Assembly (NCBI RefSeq): GCF_000003815.2 | Contig: NC_049987.1 | Span: forward strand, 22,558,516-22,622,515 | Length of the DNA: 64,000 nucleotides | DNA from: Branchiostoma floridae | Taxonomy: Eukaryota > Chordata > Leptocardii > Amphioxiformes > Branchiostomatidae | Reading direction: 5' to 3' | Part shown: positions 35,553 through 50,600 of the stretch, one piece after another | How the letters are laid out: each line of letters opens with the position of its first letter | How positions within the stretch are numbered: the stretch's first letter is position 1 | The notes under the pieces: model-generated | Database searches by the model: none | Seen by the model: the letters and a program-made list of their open reading frames with translations, nothing else | What the model was told of the DNA's origin: nothing | Program-made: the position numbers and the translations under genes

Positions 35553-38500
35553 CTGTAAGGAGGAAGGTGAAGAAATCTTTAAGGAATAAATATTAAGACT
35601 TACCAATCGATGTGTTGGAGAGAGAGGGAGAGAGACACACGCAGGCTGTGTTTGTTAGGTCAGTGGCTAGAGTGTACTGGGCACTACTGGTGGGCAGTGT
35701 CCTACTGACCCCTCTGGCCAGATGGGCTACTGGTCAGGCGTGACACACTACACCCACCCACAAATCAGGACAATCGTCACGGTAACACATCACCATGGAA
35801 ACAATAATTGTGGGGCAGTCCATTCACAATCACAGGGAGGAATGAACGTGATAGATTCTTCAAGAGGATACTGCAGTTTTTTTAACAGTAATTGTAACAA
35901 TACACATTGGTCATTTATATTTGTTATTTGTTACACACAGCAAGCAATAAAACAATTCATCATGCAGGAAGAAGAACAAAAATCAACAATATCACATTGC
36001 ACATTTCAGTCTAAAATTGCTTTATGGTAATCTGAGATGACACAATTTGTAGAGCTCTATCTATTATCAAGGCAAGGACTTTATATAAAGGTCTTTGATG
36101 AACACGTGCAGAAAGTGGGTCATTGACCCATCCTTAACCCCAGGCTGTTACTTTTTTGGTACATCACATAGAAACAGCTCAACAAGAAAAAAACGACATC
36201 AGATTACAGAAACCAAAATCCAACTCCAGAAAAGGTGCTACCTGTATCTATATAGCCGGTATAACTGCCCTTCGGCCTAACACGCCAGCTTCGCAGACAT
36301 CTATATACATGTAGAATGTCTCAGTTGTGGAACAACACAAGCAACAATAGCGCAAAGTATTGGACTGCAATCAGTGCCTTTAGGAAATTATGTTATTTTT
36401 GCTCTCTACTCTCACTTTGTATGCCTTTGTATGTTTTTAATTGTAATATGTAAATATGATGATGACCAGAGGATGAAATATGAATGTGTAGACCACAGGA
36501 ACAATTGTGGATCTAAAAACACTCCATACCATTCCAAGTCACCAAGAGGATTTGTCGTTTACGAATGCTTTCAATTCTTTGTAATTTGATACTTTGGAAA
36601 TCTTTAAAACGTTATTTCAACATTCTAAATATTTCCCTGGTTGTGCAAAACATTCATGATGTGGAAAAGGATATTTCCGATAGTTCTAGATGATGGTTAC
36701 ACATTATCCAGTTTTTACCATTTTTTGTAACATTTTGTAAGTGGGTCAGTGGGCTGGGAAGAAAGCAATTCACACATCCTTTTAAGTATGGTTGGGTGTC
36801 CATCAGCAACGCATCAATGGCTCACTCCAATTAGTACCCACCTGTTTCCAGCAGCAAAATCTAAAAATATACAGGAAGACAATAGGCCTTACTTTTATGT
36901 GGGCATTAAAGACAACAGACAACTTTGTACAACACAAACTCTGTGAGTTCTTATACACATGTTTTAAGAAAAGGGAAGAGACATGTAAACGTTAGATATA
37001 GTGATAGCATAGCTGCAGATGTACTGTTTATTCAATTGTAATACTACATGTAATAGTACTTAGTCTTTAGTATCCTATCATGGGATTTGTTGCATTTAGC
37101 CCACATGGGCAGGAACATGCAAATGAAGATCAATATTAACCCAAATCTACCATTTGGAAAATGTAAACAAATATTTGCAAGTATTTCTGAAAGTGATGGA
37201 TCGCACAGACATTTGAAAAGTATTTCAAACTAAGAAACTTTTGTATTGTCCCTTTAAAGATATTTCCGAAATATACAAATTTCATATTATTTTTCATATT
37301 CAAATTCAATCTTTTACTTATTTAGACCTATTGTGTCCTTAAATTCAAAATGAATAATAGTACAAATTTCACATCGTTTTTTTGTATTCAAATTCTTTTT
37401 TTTTTTTTATTTAGAACTATGGAGCCTTGGATATTCTTTTATTCAAAATAATACAAACCCATTTCAAATACCATTATATGAGGTAAGACAAATGTTATTC
37501 AAAAACCATCTTGGTGACTTCGAATTACCACATCAGTATCATGTAGCAAGTAGGCTTCAAACAAGTTTTTTTCTTCTTTTCCTGGAGACGCAGGTGTGGC
37601 AAACAAATCTATAGCAGGTGTTACCAATACGATTTAATGTGCCGGACGATTAGGTCAAGATGTTTTCTGGATGGCTGTGAGATTACAGGGCTCTTTGTCC
37701 CCCATCCTCCAACCATGCCAAAGTACCCACAATGGAAGCATTTACTGTAAATGTAGAAATGTTTGCGGTGGTTTTATGTTCGCTGTTTTTGCGGTGGCCA
37801 CTTCACTGCAAACGTTTTTCCATGGCAGTAAGAGCCTACAGTGCATGGTGCTGCCGCGAACTTAAAACCACCACAAAAAAGTCCCTTTTTTTCCTCTACC
37901 GCGGAATTAAATCCACGCGAACTAAAATGCATTTTTTTTACAGTAGACAAGCAGGTCTCAGAGCTGCGATTAACCCAGATTTGGATGGCCTGGTTCATCT
38001 TTTCTCTGGGGGATACTTAACAGGGGGAGTTAATGATGCCTGTGGTACAATGTACATGTAGAAGGTGGTACAGTTATATGTGACTGTGTGCGTGAGTGTG
38101 TGTGTGTGTGTGTGAGTGTGTACAGGTGTGTGTGTGTGTGAGTGTGTAAAGGTNNNNNNNNNNNNNNNNNNNNNNNNNNNNNNNNNNNNNNNNNNNNNNN
38201 NNNNNNNNNNNNNNNNNNNNNNNNNNNNNNNNNNNNNNNNNNNNNNNNNNNNNNNNNNNNNNNNNNNNNNNNNNNNNNNNNNNNNNNNNNNNNNNNNNNN
38301 NNNNNNNNNNNNNNNNNNNNNNNNNNNNNNNNNNNNNNNNNNNNNNNNNNNNNNNNNNNNNNNGTGTGTGTGTGTGACCAGGTGTGTGTGTGTGTGTATG
38401 TGTGTGTACTGGTGTGTGCATTTGTGTGTGTAGGTGTGTGTGTATGTATGGTGTGTGAGTGTGTGTGATTCTGTGTGTGTGTGAGTGTGTACTGTGTGTG

Positions 38501-38657
38501 TGTGTGTGTATGTATCAGTGTGTGATTGTGTGCATTTGTGTGTGTAGGTGTGTGTGTATGTATGTGTGTGTGAGTGTGTGTGATTGTGTGTGTCAGTGTG
38601 TGAGTGTGTAACTGTGTGTGTGTGTGTGTGTGTGTAACTGTGTGTGTGTGCGATAGT

Positions 38658-38688
<31 letters not shown>

Positions 38689-41600
38689 CATTTGTGTATA
38701 TGTGTGGGCATGTGTGTGTGTAAGTTTGTAAATGTGTGTAAGAGTGTGTGAGTGTACATTTGTATGTGTAAGTGCGTGTGTGTGTGTGTGTGTTTAAGTG
38801 TGTGTGTGTGCATGTGTGCGTGCGTGCGTGTGTGCGTGCGTGCGTGCATGCATGCATGTATTTATGTGTTTGTGTGCCCATATAGGTATAGCCTGGGTGC
38901 CAGACCCCCAATCTCAATAATATATCAGGGTCTAACTCAAGAGCCTGTTGTAGAATTTCCTTGTGTGTATTGTTGTTGTTGTCCCTAGAACTAATAAGGA
39001 ACTGGACTGTGTAGGCACTTGAGACAGCCTGGCATCGAAGACAACAACATGCAAATAAAAAATCATCTTCGATGAGATTAACAATATAAGAACAAAGGAA
39101 TTGCTTTTCCATGGCCTGATCAGTTTGGCACTGCTCCACTTCCCTGTGACAGGGTTAATGAACCCAGGCCTTTGCCCTATTTTCCACTAATGAGTTGCAT
39201 GAAATTCATTTCTCACATAATACCCCTGGTCTCTAGGGGGCTGCGATGACAAGCTTCACGTTTATCCAGGCTAATACACTCTGGCAGCTCATATGTACTC
39301 ATATGCGGCCATGTCAATCTTTAGTAAACAACACGATTGAACTTTATTTGCATGTTCTTATGTTTTTTACATGAAATCAATACCATCAATTGGATAATCA
39401 AGAAAGAGGACAATTAAAGCTATGCTGCCACAAATATTTCTGCATTTACAGTATTTGGTTTGAAACGTCATAAAAACTTTGAAATTTCATGAAAACGTGC
39501 TAGGTGGGACCACATAATTGTGTACATGATGAAGCTTATTTACATCTCCCATAGCAACACCTTGAAAACTTAAATGATATATCAATATCACTGTAGATAT
39601 AATAACATCAACTCATTAGAAATACATTGTAAACTTAAGTCACATTTGAAAGAAGACCACTTGGGGACCGGTAGAATTTGGCCTATGTGAACAGGACTCT
39701 GGTAACAGGATTCTTTAAATGCCGATGTGTTCATGCGACAAATAATCTAATCAAAGGGAACGTACACCAAAAAGCGATCACAATGGCCAGGTGGTCCTTA
39801 TGTAGAGGTGGTTCTTTGGTCAGGATGTTCCACAAAAAAAATAACCATAACATTATCATTATATTACAATTCTACAAAGTGTAATAATACCTATAAAAAT
39901 GACATTTGAAGTGCAATGTTACTGTACATCAAGCAACATTTTCAGCCAGACTAGAATCTACTGGGATAAATTCCAACATGGCGGCGACCTTCAAAATTGA
40001 TGAATGACTATCCAAATGTGAAGCGACCCCATTGTTTGAGAGTTTTTCATGCCCTAGAAACTTCCCATCTCAGCCCAGTACTTCACACCTTCACCACTGG
40101 ACAACCCTTTTGCAGTGGGTCAACTATATTTAGCTTCTCTACAGCAGATTTGGTCTGGTCTTAAATTCTGTGTGTCCCTCATTCCAGCTGCCATAGAACT
40201 AGGTCAAGGCTTTAACATCTGTTTATCACAGGGAGGATGGGGAAACTAAAATAGCGTGGAATGAAAAAGAAAACAACATAGACTACGCTTTTTCCATGCC
40301 TTACAATGGTCCTATATCTCCTGTTACATAAAAAAACAAATCCTCTTTATGAATGAATTCTTCCCTTTTACCGATTTTGCAGTTCCTCTGAAGGTCATCC
40401 GGAAAGTGGGTCAAGGACACTCTCTTTCTATATGCAAATCTGCACCAAACTGCTGATGTGGAAGAAATCAGTTTCATTCTCAACATTTTTTAGAAAAACA
40501 ACAAATTAGGATTCATTTTTCTTTCCCTTTTTTCTTACACAAAGACTTGACAATGTATGTACATGCAGCAGCATTCTCTCTTGTATACTAGTATAGATTG
40601 AAAACAACAGCACTTTCTTTCATCTGTGGATAATTGACAGGAATCAAAACGCTGTCCCCATTCCGTATCTTTCTTTAGCCCTTAATTGATAGCTAGGTGT
40701 TGATTGCACAGCTTAACGGTCCATCTGTCCCGAAGAGTAGGTTAATTAGCGGTGATTCCAACTTTGCATAACTACATTTTTTTACATTTAACACAAGAGC
40801 TCAAACATGAGTTGCATTTTTTTGCACTCTAAGTATGCAACTTATTAATATTGATTGTTCCCGTGAACCAAATCAATATTTCTGCACACATAAAATCCAA
40901 TCCTCTTTAAATTTGTACCAGATATCTTGATTGACACAGAAAGCTATAGCTCCGGATATACATAATTACCGTAAACTGATTCAAATTTGCGGGAACCTGA
41001 TTTCCTATGAGGGAAAAGGAGATGCTCGCACAATGTTTTGAATTCACCATTGAATGACCAAAGTATTACATGTCAATGTGAATGTTTTATTTTTTATTAT
41101 AGTGTAAAAGTACTAAAATAGAGCCGGAGTTCAAAGTGTTACGGGTCTGAAGTGAGTATTACTAGTAGGTCACCTCCAAAACTGAGATTACATAAAACCG
41201 CTGCAAATATTTCACAACTTACTGTGTAAATGTCCCGTTTTGCGTGCTAGCTGACATTGACGATTCTTACGCACCATCACACGTGCTTACAATTTTGCCC
41301 CTAGGCTTTCCATGCACAGTGAAAATTGCGTCTTTCCGTCCATTTTCAGGAGAACCTACTAGAGAATAAAGTTTCCTCTGTGTGTAGATAAGGGTTGATG
41401 CTATTTGTTGGTGTTACAGATGACAAACAGGCGACCCAGAAAAGCTGCCAGGGTGGCCCAGTTTCCTGTCACCTGGCCTATTTTGTACCCAGGGTTTAAT
41501 TCATCAGCCCTGACCTAAATACAGAACGGTAAATACAAATGGACCACAGATCACAGAACAACAACCTGTGGTAGGTGCCTTTTTGTGACAAAAAAAACAC

Positions 41601-44600
41601 ATATTTGTTTGTTTGTTTGTTAGTTTTCAGCAATTTGCTTACATCAGCCCTGAACTACATACAGAAAAGTAAAAAACAACAACAACCCATTGCAGGTATT
41701 GAAGGATCCTGTGATGTGTTTGTTTGTTTGTTTGTTTGTTTGTTTGCCCCCATCTTGATACATCAGCCCTGAACTACATACAGAACAGTAAATGCAAATG
41801 TACCAAAGACCTCAGAACAACAACCTGCTGTAGGTGCCTTTTTGTAAAACAAGACATGTTTGTTTGTTTGTTTGTTTGTTCACTCTCAGCTTAGGTAGTG
41901 GCCCTGAACTGCATACAGAACAGTAAAATTTTATACAAATGACGGATTACAGAACAACTACCTGCTGTATATGCTAGAGCTGTGTACCTTAACAAATGTT
42001 AGGTACAGGTACAGGAACTTGGGTTTAGGTACAAGTCAGACCAAAATCAGAACAGTAAATACAAACGTACCACAGATCACATAACAACAACCTGCTGTAG
42101 GTACCTTTTTGTATAACAAGACCAGTTTTGTTTGTTTGTTTGTGCACTCTCAGCCTAGATACATAAGGCCCTGAACTACTTACAGAAAAGTAAACACAAA
42201 ATTAATATTCCACACATCACTTGACAACAACCTGATGTAGGTACATGTATTAGAGCTGTATACCAAAACAAATTTAAGGTACGGGTACAGGTATAGGTTC
42301 AGGTACTTGGATTTAGGTACAGGACCTAAATACAGAACAGTAAATACAATGATCACAGAACAACAACCTGTTGCATGTGTAGGTACTATAGAGCTATAAC
42401 CTAAACAAATTTCAGGTATAGGCACTTGGGTTTAGGTACAGGTCCTACATACAAGCGAGTTACATGTAATAACACATTCACACAACGACATCCTGCTGCA
42501 GGTAATGTAGGACCTTTTTTGTAAAACAAGACTTGTTTGTTTGCTTAAATCAGCCCTGAACTGCATATAGGAAAGCAAATACCACATTCACACTACAGGC
42601 TGTTGCAGGTACTTAAAGATTTAATAGTTTGTACAACGACACACATGTATTTTAATTGTAGTATTTTTGTTTGTTTGTTTGCTTTAAACCAGATTCATAA
42701 ACCCTGAACTTATATATATATACATGAATGTAAATACGACAACACCTTGGAAAAATACTAGGGGGCCCATTATCGAATTTGACCTTTATTTTCCCTACCC
42801 ACCTACCAAATATCATAAGGATCCATTTTCGGCTTTTCAACTTATGCTAATCACACAGACAAACGGCAGTGAAAAAGTTCTCTGCAAAGATGAAAACTAC
42901 AGCTTACCTGTGACAGTGTCTAAGTGCTACAGCTATAGCTTAGAATTCACATAATTAAATACTGACTTACCGAGTGATGCCAGGAACTCTGACTGGAAGG
43001 GAACCAGGCTCAGAACTGGGGACTCGGATAGTTGTACCACCTGGACAGGTTGTCTGTAGGTGTGATAATAGTATAGGTAAACACACACAGTCAAGTTCTG
43101 AATGAATGGAGGGAGGAAGGAGGGAGAAAGGGAAGAAAGGAATAACATATATAGTCATGATCATTGTGTACATTGTGAGAATGTCTAGTAGTTTTATGAT
43201 GTTTATACTTGAATTTTATTACTGATTGATGCTCTGTGATCTTTGACACAATTCAGGTAATATTGAGTTTTTGTTGTGTACCAGCTATGTCAACCTGAAG
43301 GAAGGAGGAAAGCAACAAAGGAGGGAGGGAGGGAGGCAGAGAGGAAAGAAAGGAGGCCTATTGTTATCGTTATTATGATCACCTAAGGAAAAATCTTTGG
43401 CCGGAATGGAATGAGTCTTTGCCGTTTCAGTTAGTGAATGTTCAGGCTGTTATGGTAATAATTGTTTTACATTAAGAGAGTGATTAAACAGCTGCAGCAT
43501 GACTGACCTTGTGTCTCGGACGTCCAGCTCGTGGATTTTTCCGTCCTGACCGCCACACACGACACGGACGGACGACAGGAAAGCGCAGCAGTTCAGCGCA
43601 GAGGACGCAGAAAACTGGAAAACCTGCGTTGGTGGAATAAGCATGTAAAAACACTTTGAAAAGGGGAAGTCTAAATTAACATCAGACTTGAAAGGTAGTA
43701 TCTTAGGCCTGTATATAACTGTCTCTTGACACGTATACTATATACAGTCACTTCTAGCCCTAACATTCCTTATACAAGTTGCATATGTCGCCTCTCTGCT
43801 GTTCCGTCTGGAAACGTCCAAATTTGGACGCAGGCGCTGATTGGTCCCTACACATGAGCAAATTATGGAATGGGTTCAAGCACTCGTTCGAACCAGCATT
43901 CCAACACCGGAAAAGCCCTCCGTCCCCTTGCACATGCGGGTGCCGGCCTGTTGTCATCGAACAAGTGCTCTAGAACTCATTTTTAATTCTCTCATTAACT
44001 GACGTCACCACCAAAAGGTTTGAATGCGTAGGTCTCCAGACGGATAGCAGAAGCGAACATAGGAGCAAACTACTATCCAGATGGCACCCAGGCTAGCCAA
44101 TCGCACAAAAACTTACAGGTTTTCTACTCTGCACACCGAAGGCCCTGAGCTGTCCGTCCTCACAAGCCAGCAGCAGCAGCTTTCCCTCTGTGAGGACTTC
44201 TCTGTCAGCTGAAGAAAACACAGAAATAAGAACACATCTTAGTTAACACGACTGTTGCCTCCAACTACAGAAGGGGTATTCTCATTAGATATGTTTTAAA
44301 CAACGCTTACAGCTAGATGTGAAAAAGGTAGGTGTCACAGGTCCGTCAGTGTAATATAACAGGGGAGGAAACTCGTCAGGGGAGGAAACTCGTCACAGCC
44401 ACATGGCATGAAGAGGACAAGTATGTAGAGAGAACAATGATGATGAAATAAATGATTAAAATAACACAACTCACAGGGAGTTTCGTCAGGTTCGCCCAGC
44501 GTGACAGAGTTATCAGGAACGCCGACAGCGCATCCGTTCACGGGACCGCCACAGTCCGAGTATGTCCCCAGACAGCTGGCCGACCCACAATCCCACAGCT

Positions 44601-47600
44601 TTGCCGTTCCGTCCCGCGAACACGACAAAACGTTCCGCCCTCGCTCAATCACCGCCGTGTCAAGAATTCCTGGAGACAAATTCTGAATTAACATGGATAT
44701 CGAAAACAAAGACAAATTCTTCAGAGCCTTGACAATGGAAATGAAACATCGTAAACACACAGGAACATCTTCAACTAACAGAAATTTCTTAACTGACAGA
44801 ACTTCTTAAACAGAAACATCTTCGACAGGAACTTGTTGATGAACCACCAAAAACATCTGAAGAAAACTTAAACTATCAGAAACTCACTGAAACATCTTAC
44901 TCAGATGGAAAATCTTGAACTGACAAGAACATGTTAAACTCACAGAAACATCTTGAACTGATAAAAACTTCAACAGACAGAAACTTCTTAAACTAATAGG
45001 AACTTTTTAAACTGACAGAAACTGACTAAAACATCTCAAATAGACAGAAACACCTTAAAGTTAAACTGACAGAAACTTCTGACAGAAACCGACCTCCGAA
45101 AATAATTTCATCAGGTTGGTAGAACATAGGACATAAGAATTTTCTCTTACACAACCAGTTTTTTTCTCACCTGCTGACGTTTTGATGTCTGTCAGACATC
45201 TTCCTCCAGTTAGAAGCTCTGAGGAAGATGTCTGACAGACATCGAAACGTCAGCAGGTGAGAAAAAACTGGTTGTGTAAGAGAAAATTCTTATGTCCAGA
45301 AACCGACCTCCTTTGTGCCCCCTGAGTGTAACAGGGCAGCTGCCATCCTCTGCAGACCAGATCTTCAGCTGTGCGTCCATCCCTCCACTCAGTATCACTA
45401 CTCCTGACGGGAAGAACCGGCAACTGTTCACCTCACCTATGTGACCTTGGAGATCCCTCTGCAACATAAAACAGATGTTTGTTTATTTGTTTGTTTGTTT
45501 GTTTGATCTTCAGCTGTGCATCCATCCCTCCACTCAGCACCACTACTCCCGAGGGGAAGAACCGGCAAGTGTTCACCTCACCTATGTGGCCTTGGAGATC
45601 CCTCTGCAACAGAAAACAGATGTTTGTTTATTTGTTTGTTTGTTTGTTTGATCTTCAGCTGTGCGTCCATCCCTCCACTCAAGACCACTACTCCCGACGG
45701 GAAGAACCGGCAGGTGTTCGCCTCACCTATGTGGCCTATGTTTAATTTTAATTCTAATTCATTACTCAGCAAGTGTTCTAGGTCATCTACGTGGCCTTGC
45801 AGCTCCCTCTACAACACATAAAGCAGAACGTATCAACCAGCAAGTGTTCATCTTGCCTAAGTGGCCTTGCAGTTCCCTCTGCAACACATCAAACAGAAAT
45901 TATCAACCAGCAAGTATTAATCTTGTCTAAGTGGCCTTGCACTTTGCAGTTCCCTCTGGAACATTTACTTTTATTTAGTGTCATTAAAGGTTGAAACAAC
46001 ATGGTCAACTAGTGCCCCCTGTACAACAGCACTGGTACTGCAGGCAGATAGGCCATTTCTTTGAGAGTACCAATTGCACTGAACTGGACACATTGGACAC
46101 AGCTAGTTAGTTACTAAGTAAGTGCCAGGAAACACAGGTTACCCTGACAGTCCTGGAGACTTAGTTAGCTAGTATGTTAGCTAGCTACTTAGTTAGTAAG
46201 AAAGAGCCTAGCTCACCCTGACAGTGTTGTAGGCAGCCTCCTAGACCTCCAAGATTCCATTAGTAATACCAGAATTAACTCAGCTAGCTAGATTCGTAGT
46301 TAATGAGTTAGTTAGTCATCTAATTAGTTAGCTAGTTATTAACAGTAAACCTAGTACACCCTGACTACCACTGGCAACCTTCAAGATCTTTATAGTTCGA
46401 CAAGTTTGTTGTATTAGAGGTAATTTGTTTTACTTAATGACCTCATTGACCTCAGCTAGCTAGCTAGCTATTTATCTAGTTTGTTAGTTAGCTATTTAAT
46501 TAGAAAGAGAGAACCTAGCTCACCCTGACTGTAGCCTCCCAAACCTTCATGGTCCCATCTGTAGTACCAGAAGTAAGGACCTATCTAGCTAGCTAGCTAG
46601 TTAGTTAGCTAGTTGCTTAGTTAACTATAGATACAGAAAGCCTAGCTCACCCTGACTGTCCCATTTGCAGCCTCCCAAACCTTCATGGTTCCATCAGTGC
46701 TGCAGGAAACTCCCAGGCCTCCTCCAGGGGAGACGTCAAGACACGACACCTGTTTACAACAATGAAAAAATAATAAATAACTTTACAATCGACTGTAATG
46801 CTAGGGTTGTCTGCCTAAATGTAACATCAGGTACAGGTACAGGAATTGGTTACACATGTTAAGGTGCAGGTCCGGACCTGAACCTGAACTATATGACAAA
46901 ATAATGTGTACTATTCAACAACAACAGAGAAATAAAGAACTGGTGACAACTTGACACTGTTATTCAAATTTTCACCCAGACACAGAACTAATCTGTGCCC
47001 TCACTGGCCTACGCCTTGCGAGAGGATCTTGTATCCAAGATGCTGCTGATTTCAACACTACATTACTTTTCAACTTTGTCTTTCCCCTAGTGCTAAATTT
47101 TCAGCTGTCAGTTTGTGGTGAGATTCATACTTCTTAAGTCAAAAATAAGTTTACACTTTGTGTCTTCTATCAATTTATGTTAACTCAGGACATCATTGGC
47201 TAATCATGCCAAAGGCCAAGTTTGGGTTCATCTATAGGTTCATGTTCAGATGAGGTTCAAACAGAGAATCAACATCCATCTTTATTCTGAACAGATCACA
47301 CCTTAAGCCTCTTAGACTTACCGATTTGCTATGGATCTTCTGGAAAACAGCAGTCGGGGCGACAAACTTGGCGCCACAGTTTTCAGCTGGACAGGACACC
47401 ACAATGGAGCGCTGGGAGGGAAAAGGGTGACAGTTTCACATCAATCAACATTATCAGGTCTACATGTCAGGCCTCGAAATACTTTTTCCAGCCAGGTTGC
47501 GCAGGCGGCAACCTGAATCAAAAACCAACTTGCGCCACCAGCATTTCAGGTTGCGCCACTTCCAAGCTGTTACTTTCTCCAAATTAGCTGTAAAAGCTAT

Positions 47601-50600
47601 CAATTTCAGTTGAAGAAATAAAGCACAAAAAAATATGCAGGGCAAATTAAGCACACTTTTCTCAATAAACAACATCCATTTATCAATATTTTGAAAATAA
47701 AGACTGCAACAAAAATAATATCTCAAAGAAACGTGAAAAAATTGCGACCTCCATTGAACAGTGCCGACCGTGTGCCCCTCCCCAGTATAGTCATCGTCAC
47801 ACTAGCTGTTGTTTTCCCCGCATTCCACCAAACAAGCAAAAAAACTCTCCAAAGTAAGCCTATACATGTTCTTATCAGCAAGGACGTTAGGCAGTCGATG
47901 GGTTTTCGTAAACATTGCCAAAGTTGCACGCTTTGTTGCGTGATTTTATTCCGAGAACACAGCGAATTCTACTCTACAGCATTGGGACATTAGATATTCC
48001 ACCATCTCGCACTAACTCACATCTTGCAAATCGCGAGAGCCGCATCCCATTGGCGCTACGTCACGCCAAAATGGCCAATGGGATGCGACTCTCGCGATTT
48101 GCGAGATGTGAGTTAGTGCGAGATGGCGCGAGACTTGAGATGAAAAATGGCGGCTGCATGCCGAAATCAGCTAATTTTGAACTTCGAGCGAAGTTTCCGG
48201 CGGAAAGTTAGGGCTTACCAAAGGCGTACGTCCCCAAAACAGGGCGTACATTTTCTGATACTTTTAGTAAAGGGCCTGTAACTTGAGGATCGTTTTGTTT
48301 ACCAAAAATAAATCAAGTTGCGCCGCGCGCAACCCGACTTTCTGAACAACTTGCGCACGGAGAAAACTACTTGCGCGGAGGGGGTGCGCAAGTGGTTAAT
48401 TCGAGCCCTGATCATGTACACAACCTGTCACACTCAATGGACTAGCACTGGAGGATGCAGAAAGATGTTTCAGATGGGATTAGCTGTTCAATAGCCTGAC
48501 AGAATCAGCTTCTACTTCTAGCAGCCGCTCCACTGATGAGTTAATTTTAATTTTGATTTTGATTTCAATCTTGATCTTAATCTTAACTATGATTCTAATT
48601 TCAGCAGAATTAGGAACATCCAAATCGCATTTGTTAATGCATGTGTTACCATAAACCAATCACTGTTAGGTTGAGAACTGTGAAGTTTAGGATCCAGCCC
48701 TCAGCACCCACCTTGGTGACCTCTCCGACCTGGAACCCTTCCGACGCGGTGACGTACACAGACCCGTCGTTTGACACACCCATGGACTTCAGCTCCCCCT
48801 GGACACTGGGCTGACCTGGGATGGGAGGGGGTGGGGGTGGGTAATGAAAAGACTGAATGTCAAGCCTCAATGTGAGTTAAAGCAGTCAACCTCAACTGAG
48901 GTAAATTATGATACTTTTTTTCAAGTTGCTTGTATTTGTGTAAATCAACTGCTACAGATAGTGTTTTGGCCAAGCATAGTCTGGGTTACCCATTCTCTTC
49001 CCAATAAGTATGACTTGTTGATTTTGTTTGTTTTTTACATGCAGAGGTTTCATGCTTGACGTCTAAAGCCTAAAGCTCCCTCATGAATGGGACTGCTTTA
49101 TAATAGAGCACAACATGATTTCTTTTTCAGTGATGTCCAGACCCTGGCACAAACCTGGGCCACTGGCTCCGCAGAGTGTGCAGACTTCTAGGCCACTGAC
49201 ATGACACTTATTGTTACTTAAGTGTATTTATAGTACAACTTGGTTGTTGGACTGGTTGAATGATGATGATGATGGTTGTAGACTTACCTAGCCTTTTACA
49301 GCTCAGCCAGGCCTGTCCATCATTCTCCCTACAAGAAAAAGGGAAATGTTCACGGGTTCGCTTAAAAGGCTGGGCTGTCTACCAGGCCAGGCTACCTGGC
49401 CTGTCTACTCTCACCTCTCAAATAAACGTACCGGTACGTTTATTTTTTTCCGCCTCAGAATCCACCCGGTACGTCCTTATTTTAGACGGTACGTTTATTT
49501 TTTTTTTTCAAATTGGGGCTTTTTTGACTAACCAGGGAACTCACAAATATTGAAAGTTGGAATTTTCTGCCCATATTTCCGCAGTATTTTTGCTCAAAAT
49601 TTACTAAATCTATCTAAAAAGTATCATTTTCCCCACGTAAATCTGTTGTTTACATTGTTGAAAGTTGCCGACAGTCAGCAGTGGCGCGTGCAGGGGCCTG
49701 CCCAGAGACCAACGCCCCCTGAAGGGCGGAGTTTTCTTGAGAGAAGCAGCTTGAGTGCCTCTCCGGCAAAAGTCTCAAATTACCCACTAGCTTTATTTTA
49801 CATTAACCGGCAAGCAAATTTAGAAGTGTGCAACTAATCTTGGACAAGTCAAAAAAAATATCCAATAAAGATATGGAAAGGTTTCAAGTGTGTTCTCTTT
49901 GAATTTCCGATGCATTTTATCTCTGTTTACATTGTTTGAGGCCGGCACGTGAGGCCAGACCATGTAGGCCTCCCCTAATGGAACACGCCTCCAAGGAGGC
50001 GGAGTTCTAATATCTCAAGCTTTGTGAGCCGGGTGCCGCCTGTGATCATGGAGCCGGGAAGTCTACTAGGGGTGTGCCGTTGGCATGGGAACCATCACAA
50101 CATTTCTGCTAGATGTCGCATTCTCAGCTATATGTCAATCTTCCCCTGGTAACTTCTACACTAAAATGTATTTCTTTTTACCAACTGAAGGTAAAGTTGT
50201 GGATAGAGAAAAAAATCTAGTTTATGCTGCTTGTGAAGTTGTTTAAAAACTAAAAGATTATCCTTGCTCCAACAGAGTTCTCAGGTGTCTCATGCATGTA
50301 ACACTTTTGGGGGAGTGGCTACAGTGCTGAGTCTATGATCGAAACATTTGGGGAAGTTGTGTTTATTTTGGTCACTACTCCGTAACCTTTTCTAAAGATA
50401 AACATGGCCAAATTACAATTTACTATTGTCTCTAAGTTTCCACTAAGTATTTTGAAATACAATATTACAAAATACCCTTTTGTATTTCTAAACATGGAAT
50501 CTTTTTCTAACTTGAAATGTGTTCTTTCCCTGCATTCAAGTGAACTGTTCCCCTAGATAATAGATGTAGTACAATGAATGGCATGAATGAAAGGGCACGA

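Noticed and set aside
37995-39139. Long open frames of His/Thr or Cys/Val around the gap
   Set aside because: They are translations of a TG/CA microsatellite and of Ns.
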